Below, piece by piece: positions 16,346-24,045 of a DNA stretch of 64,000 nucleotides. This stretch comes from Rhodocyclaceae bacterium UBA1310 (GTDB taxonomy: Bacteria > Pseudomonadota > Gammaproteobacteria > Burkholderiales > Rhodocyclaceae). The notes under the pieces were generated by a model that was given only the letters and a program-made list of their open reading frames with translations, was not told where the DNA came from and did not search any database. Location: NCBI GenBank assembly GCA_002307175.1, contig DBTS01000076.1, positions 1 to 64,000 on the forward strand, read 5' to 3'. A program made the translations under genes and the position numbers. Positions within the stretch are counted from its first letter, which is position 1, and each line of letters opens with the position of its first letter.

Positions 16346-18373
16346 ATGTTCGCATCTCTCTTCACCACCGGCAGGCGCCTCGGGCAAAGGCTCGCCTGCG
16401 TCGCCACGGTGACCCTGCTGACGCTCCCCGCATTTGCCCGCGCGGATCAGGCAGAGCCCACAGACAAGACTGAAAGCCCTTACTTCGCCGTCAACAGCAC
16501 AGACCCGAACACGGACCGCCTGCCGCTGAAAAACACCCACGTCGATGTGCGCATCATGGGTGTTATCGCCGATGTCACAGTGACCCAGGAATATCGCAAC
16601 GAAGGCAAGGCTCCACTGGAAGCCCGCTATGTTTTTCCTGGCTCCACGCGTGCCGCCGTGTATGCCATGAACGTGCGCCTGGGCGAGCGCCTGCTGACTG
16701 CCAAAATCAGGGAGAAGCAGCAGGCCAAGGTGGAATACGAAAAGGCCAGGAGCGAGGGCAAGACCGCCGCCCTGCTTGAGCAGCAGCGCCCGAATGTATT
16801 TCAGATGAATGTCGCGAACATCATGCCGGGGGATGATGTGCGCGTCGAGATGCACTACACCGAATTGATGGTGCCGACCGATGGCCGCTATCAGTTCGTT
16901 TTCCCGACCGTGGTGGGGCCGCGCTACAACGGACAGGCTGGCACGGAAAGCAGCAAGAATGAAAAATGGGTGTCCACACCCTATCTGCACGCGGGAGAGC
17001 AGGCGCCTGCCGCCTTCGATATGAAGCTGAAGCTGCTAACGCCGACGGGGATTGCAGATGTCTCCTCGCCCAGCCACCACATCGAGGTGCAACAGGACAA
17101 TGCCCAGGAAAGCACGGTCAGGCTTGCTGCCACCGGTCGCAACGAAAACAACCGCGATTTCATCCTCGACTATCGCCTCGCCGGCGACAAGATCCAGAGC
17201 GGCATCCTGCTCTCCCAGGGTGACAAGGAAAACTTTTTCCTGGCCATGGTGGAACCGCCCAAAGCAGTGGATACCAGCATCATCGTGCCGCGCGAATACG
17301 TTTTCGTGGTCGACGTTTCAGGCTCCATGCACGGCTTCCCGCTCGATACCACGAAAGTCCTGATGAACCGCCTGTTCTCTGGCCTGCGTCCCTCCGACAC
17401 CTTCAACCTGATGACATTCTCGGGCGGCAACACCCTGCTCGCGCCAAAATCGCTTCCTGCCACCCGTGCCAACATCGATCTGGCCCTGCGCACGCTGGAT
17501 CGCGAAGAGGGAGGTGGCAGCACGGAAATGCTGCCAGCACTCAAGCGGGCACTCAAGCTCCCAAGTGATGCAGAGCGTTCGCGCACTTTCATTGTGGTCA
17601 CGGATGGCTATGTCACCGTCGAAGATGAAGCTTTCGCGCTGGTAGCAAAGAATCTGGACCATGCCAACCTGTTTGCCTTCGGTATCGGCTCCTCGGTGAA
17701 CCGTCAGCTCATGGAAGGGCTGGCCCGCGCTGGTCAGGGTGAGCCCTTCATCGTGGAGAACCAGGCTGCAGCGGATCGCGAAGCCGAACGTTTCCGCAAG
17801 ATGATCAATGCCCCGGTTCTCACGCATATCAAGGCACACTTCGAAGGCTTGGACGCTTACGACGTGGAGCCTGTGGCAGTGCCTGATGTATTCGCCAACC
17901 GCCCGGTGATCCTCTTCGGCAAGTGGCGCGGCAGCGCCCAGGGCAAGCTGGTGCTGCAGGGCCACTCCGCCACCGGAGAGTACACGGCGGAACTGCCTAT
18001 CCATGCAAGCGCCAGCGACCGTGACAACAGTGCCCTCGGGTACCTGTGGGCGCGGCACCGCATCGCCGGCCTGACCGACCTCGAAAACCTCACCAGCAGC
18101 CACGACCAGCGCGACGAGATTCTCAGGCTGGGGCTGGATTACCACCTCCTCACCCAATACACCTCCTTCATCGCAGTGGATCAGGTAGTGCGCAACAAGG
18201 GGGCAGCCGCCAGCACGGTGGATCAGCCTTCACCGCTGCCACAAGGCGTCGAGGATAGTGCGATTGGTGCCGAAGTCCCCAGCACACCCGAGCCTGCCAC
18301 CTGGGCCATGCTCCTGATTGCCGGCCTGATCATGCTGGCCGCCTTCAGAAAGCAGCAGCACAAGACCCGCTAA
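16346..18373 (+). CDS. Secreted VIT / von Willebrand A protein with PEP-CTERM sorting tail
   Basis: 675 aa. A cleavable signal peptide (about residues 1-32), then a VIT domain (~40-165; DVRIMGVIADVTVTQEYRN, ARYVFPGSTRAAVY), then a vWA domain whose MIDAS begins at Asp323 in FVVDVSGSMHG and continues with GGGSTEMLPAL and VVTDGYV. The C-terminus is TPEPATWAMLLIAGLIMLAAFRKQ: a PEP motif near residue 648, a membrane helix and basic residues, that is, a PEP-CTERM signal cleaved by exosortases. Start ATG 16346 has AGGAG six bases upstream; a GTG 30 bases earlier is less likely. Preceded by a cre tag and followed by the exosortase gene 60 bases later. It is the only PEP-CTERM protein visible in the window, so it is probably the dedicated substrate. 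Confidence 0.9.
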   Translation: MFASLFTTGRRLGQRLACVATVTLLTLPAFARADQAEPTDKTESPYFAVNSTDPNTDRLPLKNTHVDVRIMGVIADVTVTQEYRNEGKAPLEARYVFPGSTRAAVYAMNVRLGERLLTAKIREKQQAKVEYEKARSEGKTAALLEQQRPNVFQMNVANIMPGDDVRVEMHYTELMVPTDGRYQFVFPTVVGPRYNGQAGTESSKNEKWVSTPYLHAGEQAPAAFDMKLKLLTPTGIADVSSPSHHIEVQQDNAQESTVRLAATGRNENNRDFILDYRLAGDKIQSGILLSQGDKENFFLAMVEPPKAVDTSIIVPREYVFVVDVSGSMHGFPLDTTKVLMNRLFSGLRPSDTFNLMTFSGGNTLLAPKSLPATRANIDLALRTLDREEGGGSTEMLPALKRALKLPSDAERSRTFIVVTDGYVTVEDEAFALVAKNLDHANLFAFGIGSSVNRQLMEGLARAGQGEPFIVENQAAADREAERFRKMINAPVLTHIKAHFEGLDAYDVEPVAVPDVFANRPVILFGKWRGSAQGKLVLQGHSATGEYTAELPIHASASDRDNSALGYLWARHRIAGLTDLENLTSSHDQRDEILRLGLDYHLLTQYTSFIAVDQVVRNKGAAASTVDQPSPLPQGVEDSAIGAEVPSTPEPATWAMLLIAGLIMLAAFRKQQHKTR

Positions 18374-18433
18374 AGCAGCGCCCGGCACGCGACCTACCGC
18401 GTGCCGGGTACAGATTCACCCCGGAGGCCAGCT

Positions 18434-19867
18434 ATGCCCACCATGCCCGAAGTTTTCTGCCGCCCGCTGGCGTCTACCAGCCCGCGCCTGTCTGCCCCGC
18501 AAACGCACGGCTGGCTGTGGCTGCTCCTGCCCTGTGTGGCACTCTGGCCGGTCTGGGAATGGAGTACCGCACGGCTCACGGATGGTTCGGATGATCCGCT
18601 TGGCATCGTCGCCATGCTGACCCTGCTCGCGCTGGTCGCCCGTGACCGTCATCTGCTGGCCTCCACCCCCCGGCCACTCTGGTTGGGGGCAAGCCTCACA
18701 CTGTGCATTCTTGCCGGCCCGTATGCCACCATGATTCCGCCTCTGCTGCGGGCGGCAGCCGGTGTCTGTGGTCTCCTTATGGCCGTGCTGGCGCTCCGCC
18801 AGCGCAGACAGGCCCTTCTTGCCTGGTTCGGGCTGGGCATTCTGGCCCTCCCGCTGATGTCTTCACTGCAATTCTTCGCGGGCTATCCTCTGCGTATCGT
18901 GACTGCTGAAATTTCCATGCATCTGCTGCACCTGCTCGGCATTACTGCGGCACGCGAAGGTACGACGCTTGATCTGGGCGGACGCCTGGTGATGGTGGAC
19001 GCCCCCTGCTCCGGAATACAGATGGCATGGTCTGCGTATTTCACGGCATGTACCACGGCGGCCTGGCTGCGTCTGCCAGACAGGGTCTTCCTGCGCCGCC
19101 TACCCTTGCTTGGCGCACTCGTGCTGGCCGGCAACGTGCTGCGCAACACCGTACTGGTCATCAAGGAATCCGGCATGCTGCCGCTACCGGCATGGACACA
19201 CGAGGGCATCGGGCTGCTTGTTTTCGCCGGTGTTTGCGTGCTGATGCTGCGCCTGATGGCACGACCGTTTGCCCCTGCCTTGCACGCCACAGCAGACCTT
19301 GCCGCCACCCGCAAGCTTCATGCAACAGGTCTTGCCCCCCTTGCCAATATTGCCACATTGAGCGGCGGCTTCGCGCTGGCCGCCATCCTGCCTTTTCTGA
19401 TGCCCCACACGAGCTCAGCAGGGACCCCCACCGCCTCCACCACCACACAATGGCCTGAAAGCTTCAACGGACGCTTGCTGCGCCCCCTGCCATTGAGCGA
19501 GGTGGAAAAGCGTTTTGCGGCACAGTTTCCTGGCGCCATTGCGCGCTTCTCGGATGGCATTTCCACCATTACGCTGCGTGATGTCACCCGTGCCACACGC
19601 AAACTGCACCCGGCGGCAGATTGCTACAAGGGCCTGGGCTATCGGGTCAGCACGCCAACACTCTCCGTACGCCCGGGCGCTCAGCGCGCGCACTCACTGC
19701 AGCGCTGCTTCATCGCCAGCAAGAACGGGCGCGATCTCCTCGTCTGCGAGTACATCGAGGATCAGGCCGGGCGCAGCTATACCGATACCTCGGCGTGGTA
19801 CTGGGCCGCCGTAGCGGGGCAATCCGGCGGCCCCTGGCGCGCCGTCACCACGGCGAGGCTGCAATGA
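18434..19867 (+). CDS. Exosortase with fused EpsI-like domain
   Basis: 477 aa. Residues ~25-320 hold eight or so membrane helices; the exosortase catalytic triad is visible as Cys192 in DAPCSGIQMAW, Arg237 in GNVLRNTVLV and His256 in WTHEGIGLLVF. Residues ~335-477 form a soluble domain with LHPAADCYKGLGYRV around Cys397, resembling the H-P-x-x-C-x-x-x-x-G-W motif of EpsI, which often accompanies or is fused to exosortases. The enzyme is expected to cleave the PEP-CTERM tail of the upstream protein at the periplasmic face. The subclass may be the one called XrtQ, but I cannot verify that. Start ATG 18434 has GGAGG six bases upstream. Its stop overlaps the next start (ATGA). Confidence 0.85.
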   Translation: MPTMPEVFCRPLASTSPRLSAPQTHGWLWLLLPCVALWPVWEWSTARLTDGSDDPLGIVAMLTLLALVARDRHLLASTPRPLWLGASLTLCILAGPYATMIPPLLRAAAGVCGLLMAVLALRQRRQALLAWFGLGILALPLMSSLQFFAGYPLRIVTAEISMHLLHLLGITAAREGTTLDLGGRLVMVDAPCSGIQMAWSAYFTACTTAAWLRLPDRVFLRRLPLLGALVLAGNVLRNTVLVIKESGMLPLPAWTHEGIGLLVFAGVCVLMLRLMARPFAPALHATADLAATRKLHATGLAPLANIATLSGGFALAAILPFLMPHTSSAGTPTASTTTQWPESFNGRLLRPLPLSEVEKRFAAQFPGAIARFSDGISTITLRDVTRATRKLHPAADCYKGLGYRVSTPTLSVRPGAQRAHSLQRCFIASKNGRDLLVCEYIEDQAGRSYTDTSAWYWAAVAGQSGGPWRAVTTARLQ

Positions 19868-21084
19868 TGCGCATTCTCCTGCGTCTGCTCGCAGGCGTGT
19901 GCCTGCTCCTTGTTTCTGCTACCGCATGCATGCTCGCCTGGTTGCACTGGCGCCCGCTGCCGGCCTGGGATATGCCGCTCGACGTTGCCGGCTGGCGCCT
20001 GCATCTGGATGGCAGCCAGCTCGTGCGGCTGGGCACACACCCCTGGAGCATCCGTGTTTTGAGCGGGCGCAGCTTTGCCACCCGCTACGGCAGGCTTGCG
20101 TTTTTGCGTGAAGACTCTGGCCTGCTGATCCGCTGCGCACCATGCTCCCTGCGCAGCCGGCAGTTCCCGGATGCCGCGATCCACCTTGCGCATGCCGATC
20201 TGCACATCCTGCGCACGGCGGACGCCCTGCATGGCACGCTCGCCAGCGGTGCCGTGAGAATTCCCTGGCAGGGGATCCTGAATACCTGGGGAATCCGCCT
20301 GTGGGGGGAGCTTCCAGCCACCCCGGCCCAGGATGTTTACGCAGTATTCCGCATGGATGCGCCGGAAGCAGACCGTGCGCGCATCGCAGGCAGCATCGGG
20401 GGGCGCTTTGCGTACAGTCTGCCGGAGGGAAACTGGGAGGTAGAACCAAGCATTCACATCCAGCGCGTGAGCGGACTTGGCACCGAAGCCCTGCGCGGGC
20501 TGCAGCCGCAACCCGCGTGCGCCAGAAATCCGCAGCGCGGCTTTGGCAGCCTGATCGGCAAGGCTGTTATCGCGGCGGAAGATCAGCGTTTCGCCAGCCA
20601 TCTGGGCTACGATCCTGAAGAGCTGGCAGCAGCGCTAAGCCCCAGCGCGCATCAAGGCAACACGCTGCGCGGGGCCAGTACACTCGACGAACAGCTCGCC
20701 CGGATGCTCTTTACCGGGGCACAGCGCAGCCCCATCCGCAAGCTGCGCGAGCTGCTGTATGCCGTAGAAATGGACCGCACGCTGGGCAAAGCCCAGATCA
20801 TGCGCCTGTACCTCGCCCTGGCGCCCTGGGGAGACGGTGTCTGCGGCGCAGAAGCCGCGGCTCAGCACTATTTCGGCAAACCTTCCAGCCAGCTCGCTGC
20901 CGGAGAAGCGGCATGGCTCGCAAGCCTGCTGCGCAAACCCGATCTGGCACATAGCGCCCCGGAAACCGTGCGCCACCACGCCCTGTGGGTGCTCAAGGGC
21001 ATGCAGGGGATAGGCACAAGGAACCGGAGCCAGGCCGCCTACCTGCTGCAGAATCCGGCCATGGCAAGCCTGCCGGGTTCGTGA
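19864..21084 (+). CDS. Monofunctional GT51 peptidoglycan transglycosylase, exosortase-linked
   Basis: 406 aa. One N-terminal membrane anchor (~4-28), an unrecognised periplasmic region to about residue 215, then a GT51 domain with catalytic Glu239 in VIAAEDQRFASHLGYD, RGASTLDEQLARML and the second Glu in RELLYAVEMDRTLGKAQIMRLYL, followed by AAQHYFGKP and LASLLRKP. There is no transpeptidase domain. GT51 enzymes polymerise lipid II into glycan strands. At 406 aa it is much longer than MtgA (about 240 aa) because of the extra N-terminal domain. It overlaps the exosortase stop by four bases, so the two should be made together. Confidence 0.85.
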   Translation: MMRILLRLLAGVCLLLVSATACMLAWLHWRPLPAWDMPLDVAGWRLHLDGSQLVRLGTHPWSIRVLSGRSFATRYGRLAFLREDSGLLIRCAPCSLRSRQFPDAAIHLAHADLHILRTADALHGTLASGAVRIPWQGILNTWGIRLWGELPATPAQDVYAVFRMDAPEADRARIAGSIGGRFAYSLPEGNWEVEPSIHIQRVSGLGTEALRGLQPQPACARNPQRGFGSLIGKAVIAAEDQRFASHLGYDPEELAAALSPSAHQGNTLRGASTLDEQLARMLFTGAQRSPIRKLRELLYAVEMDRTLGKAQIMRLYLALAPWGDGVCGAEAAAQHYFGKPSSQLAAGEAAWLASLLRKPDLAHSAPETVRHHALWVLKGMQGIGTRNRSQAAYLLQNPAMASLPGS

Positions 21085-21107
21085 CAGTCAGATGACCATA
21101 TCGTGAT

Positions 21108-22994
21108 TTACGGCTGCGCCGGCAGCAATACCGATTCCTGGCGCAATCCCGGCGCATTCGACACCACCAGGGCCTCGCCCTTGCCGGCATAGTCCTCAAA
21201 GCGGATGTTACGCAGCACTCCATCGCGCAGCCCATCAATCTTGATGGAGGATGTGTGCAACAACAGAAGGTCATCCACCGTGACCCGTTCATGGAAGGCC
21301 TGGGACTTCACGTCACCCTGCACCTCAAGCGCCTTGAAATCGACCACCTGCATCTCCCGCTTCGGGCCCATCGGCACCGGCGTGGGCTTCCAGTCCGGCG
21401 TGAACTCCAGCGAGTTGTGCAGCACCTGGATGTCCTGGAAACGTGCGGGCACGGTGGCAGGCGGATAATCCAGCAGAAGATTGACATCAGAATAATCGAG
21501 CGTGAGGATGAAACCCTCACGCTGCAAATCGCGATGGGCATTGTCACGATAGATGATGCGCCGCCCACCACCACCATTGAGGTTGTTGCTCTTCGCTCGC
21601 AGGCCGATCCAGGTCAGGTTGGCGATATTGTCTTCGGCCAGGATATCCTCAATCCAGGCCCCTGTATGGCTGCCGATGACCACCGTGCCATGCCCGCGCC
21701 GCATGTAGTTGTTGAAGACCCAGGCATCCCGCTGCGGTGCCTGCTTGCGGGCCTCTTCGCCCGTACCGGCACCAAACGCCACGCAGTCATCCCCGGTATC
21801 AAAGAAACTGTTGAACACCATGACATGTTCGCTACTGCCAATTTCAATTCCGTCAGCATTGTTTGCATCAAAGGTCGTGATCTTTACGCCATTGATCGCA
21901 GCATGCTCGCTTTCGAGCACCATCAGGCCATGAAAGGCGGGGTTCTGCAGGGTGACACCGGCGATATACAGGTTCTCCACACCACGCAGGGTGATCAGAC
22001 TGGAGCGGCGTTGGCTGTACGCGGCATTCAGCGACAGGCCCTCGGCCTGTGCCTGATCGACCTGGCTCGTAGCCAGGATGCCAAGTTTCTTATAGCTTGA
22101 ATTTGTGCCAAAGGCATACTGCGGCAACTCGCTGCCCGTATCATCGCGGACTGAGGCTTCGCTGGCGCGTACCCAGCCATTGCCGTCGATACGCCCCCTG
22201 CCGACGATGCGGATATTGCGGAAGGTACCGGCCACACGCCCATTCCGGTCCAGTGCGTTGATCAGTGACGGCGGGCGTTGCGTGGTGGAATAAGGATACA
22301 GGCGATAGCCCAGACTCAGCGGATAATCTTCAGCCCGCTCGGAGCCCAGCAGCGTGGCACCTTCTGCCACTTCAAGCGTGAGATCGCTCTTCAGGAAGAG
22401 TGCGCCAGTCTTGAATACCCCGGCAGGCACCAGCACCGTGCCACCTGCCGGGCAGGCCGCAATCGTATCCTGGATGGCGGAGGTGTTGAGCGTGTGTCCA
22501 TCAGCAATCGCACCATGGCGGGTAATGTCACAGCGCAGCGAGGGCTTCGCCGTGCGCTGCACCAGCGTGGCACTGGAAGCCGACAGGCTGCCATCCGCGT
22601 ACACCGCCCGCACGCTGAAACGGTAGGATGTGTCGGGCCTGAGGCCTTCGACCGTGTAGTTGTGCGGAGAAACACGCACCTGACGATCGCCCTGATAGGC
22701 CGCATAAAAAGCCCTGGTATACGGGGCCAGAGGTGAGAAACGCGCGGCGTAGCCGTTAGCCGAACCGAGCAGGCGGCCATTCATGAAAATCCGGTAATCT
22801 ACGACTTTGGCATAATCTGCCGGTTTTTTCCACACCAGCACAATGCTTTTATCATCCACAGCCAGGGGTGGCACCTGTAACCGCAGCTGCGGTGTCTCGA
22901 CGGCACAGGCAGGATCAGCCTGCACAAAACTGGCCGCCAGACAGCCCCCCAGGAACATCCACTGCAACACCCGACCGCGTGCACCAGAGCGCAT
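21108..22994 (-). CDS. Secreted GH28 family glycosidase (polygalacturonase-like) with N-terminal Fn3
   Basis: 628 aa. Signal peptide (~1-32), a fibronectin type III-like domain (~40-145, with YRFSVRAVYADGSLSASS), then a right-handed beta-helix beginning CDITRHGAIADGHTLNTSAIQ. GH28 active-site motifs are visible in order: NADGIEIGSS, DTGDDCVAFGAG, RGHGTVVIGSHTG and GLRAKSNN, corresponding to the NTD, DD, GHG and RIK signatures. The architecture is that of exo-poly-alpha-galacturonosidases (PehX type), which hydrolyse pectic galacturonan; a related bacterial polysaccharide could be the real substrate. Start ATG 22994 has GGGGGAG five bases before it. It converges on the transglycosylase gene with 23 bases between. 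Confidence 0.87.
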   Translation of the reverse strand: MRSGARGRVLQWMFLGGCLAASFVQADPACAVETPQLRLQVPPLAVDDKSIVLVWKKPADYAKVVDYRIFMNGRLLGSANGYAARFSPLAPYTRAFYAAYQGDRQVRVSPHNYTVEGLRPDTSYRFSVRAVYADGSLSASSATLVQRTAKPSLRCDITRHGAIADGHTLNTSAIQDTIAACPAGGTVLVPAGVFKTGALFLKSDLTLEVAEGATLLGSERAEDYPLSLGYRLYPYSTTQRPPSLINALDRNGRVAGTFRNIRIVGRGRIDGNGWVRASEASVRDDTGSELPQYAFGTNSSYKKLGILATSQVDQAQAEGLSLNAAYSQRRSSLITLRGVENLYIAGVTLQNPAFHGLMVLESEHAAINGVKITTFDANNADGIEIGSSEHVMVFNSFFDTGDDCVAFGAGTGEEARKQAPQRDAWVFNNYMRRGHGTVVIGSHTGAWIEDILAEDNIANLTWIGLRAKSNNLNGGGGRRIIYRDNAHRDLQREGFILTLDYSDVNLLLDYPPATVPARFQDIQVLHNSLEFTPDWKPTPVPMGPKREMQVVDFKALEVQGDVKSQAFHERVTVDDLLLLHTSSIKIDGLRDGVLRNIRFEDYAGKGEALVVSNAPGLRQESVLLPAQP

Positions 22995-23170
22995 GTTTCT
23001 CCCCCTCGAATGTAATTTTTATCTGCTTTGACAGGCAGTATATCGACAGACGGTGCGGGTTTTATGCCCGGTGGACTTATTAAGGGTTTACCCATAGAAG
23101 GAACCTGGGGAAAATTTGCCTGTCACAAGCTACACTCTTGTGCCCCCTGGAATCTGACCGGTCCATCACC

Positions 23171-23926
23171 ATGCATCGTCTCCTGCTCCCCATTACCCTT
23201 TCTGCCCTGATCTGTACGCCCGCCTTCGCCATCACGGGGCCGAGCGAAGTCGTCAATGGCTTCTATACCGCCCGCCTCGCTGACGGGGGCACCGGGGTTC
23301 CCAGCGGCCGGCAACTGGCCACTTATTCAACCTATCTCGGACCAGAACTGGTGTGCACGCTGGGCGCCTCGATACGTTATCAGGATCGGTTTTCACAAGC
23401 CCATCCTGACAACACTTCGGGGGTGTTCCCGAACGATCTGTACTCCAGCAGTGCCACCGCACCCACGACCTTTACGCTGGGTACGGCATACCAATCGGGC
23501 GGCCTGACGACGGTTCCCGTGCATTTCTCGCTCAAGGGAGACGACGACACCAGCCCCAGGGAATGGGACGACACCGTCAAGCTCAAGCTCGTGCGCAACC
23601 ATTGGCTGATCGTCGATATCGACTACACCGGCAAGCTTGAAGGTGGAAACCAGGGCAGCCTGGTCGCCACCCTGCGTGACGGTCTGCACAAGGCGCCTGA
23701 AGTGGAAGGCTGGAGCGTGCGTGAGCTCGATTCCTGCGTCATGGACAACGTTCCCGCCAAGGGGAGCGCCAGGGGCCACGGCAAATCACGCCATACGAAG
23801 AGTTCACTGCACGGCAAGAAAGGCTCAACAAAGGCATCCGCCGGCACCAGAAAGAGCAGTGGCAAGGCAGCCAAGACAACGACTAAAAAATCTTCCTCGA
23901 AGCACAGCAAAACCAAGAAGAAGTGA
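23171..23926 (+). CDS. Secreted protein with NTF2-like body and Lys/Ser/Thr-rich tail
   Basis: 251 aa. Signal peptide MHRLLLPITLSALICTPAFA; the start at ATG 23171 is chosen because it puts the signal peptide at the N-terminus. The body (~25-195) contains EVVNGFYTARL at the start and LKLVRNHWLIVDIDYTG near the end, an arrangement like DUF3828/NTF2-like periplasmic proteins, but this is tentative. The last 55 residues are almost only Lys, Ser, Thr, Gly and Ala (for example KSSSKHSKTKKK), strongly basic and disordered, as in histone-like or anionic-polymer binding tails. I do not know its function. It is divergent from the GH28 gene and convergent with the permease. Confidence 0.7.
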   Translation: MHRLLLPITLSALICTPAFAITGPSEVVNGFYTARLADGGTGVPSGRQLATYSTYLGPELVCTLGASIRYQDRFSQAHPDNTSGVFPNDLYSSSATAPTTFTLGTAYQSGGLTTVPVHFSLKGDDDTSPREWDDTVKLKLVRNHWLIVDIDYTGKLEGGNQGSLVATLRDGLHKAPEVEGWSVRELDSCVMDNVPAKGSARGHGKSRHTKSSLHGKKGSTKASAGTRKSSGKAAKTTTKKSSSKHSKTKKK

Positions 23927-23931
23927 TCGGG

Positions 23932-23987
23932 CGCCGGGCCGCACGCCCGGCGAAATACAAGGTGGCGCGCCCCGATAAACGCGCCAC
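23932..23987. terminator. Two hairpins between convergent genes
   Basis: CGCCGGGC (23932-23939) pairs with GCCCGGCG (23945-23952) over a five-base loop, and GTGGCGCG (23962-23969) pairs with CGCGCCAC (23980-23987). Neither has a long T-tract. The place, between the ends of two convergent genes, suggests shared termination. Confidence 0.45.
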
Positions 23988-24045
23988 TATTGCTGCAGAT
24001 GCCTCAGACTCTGATCACGGCCTCGCAACCGGATCAAGATAACTC

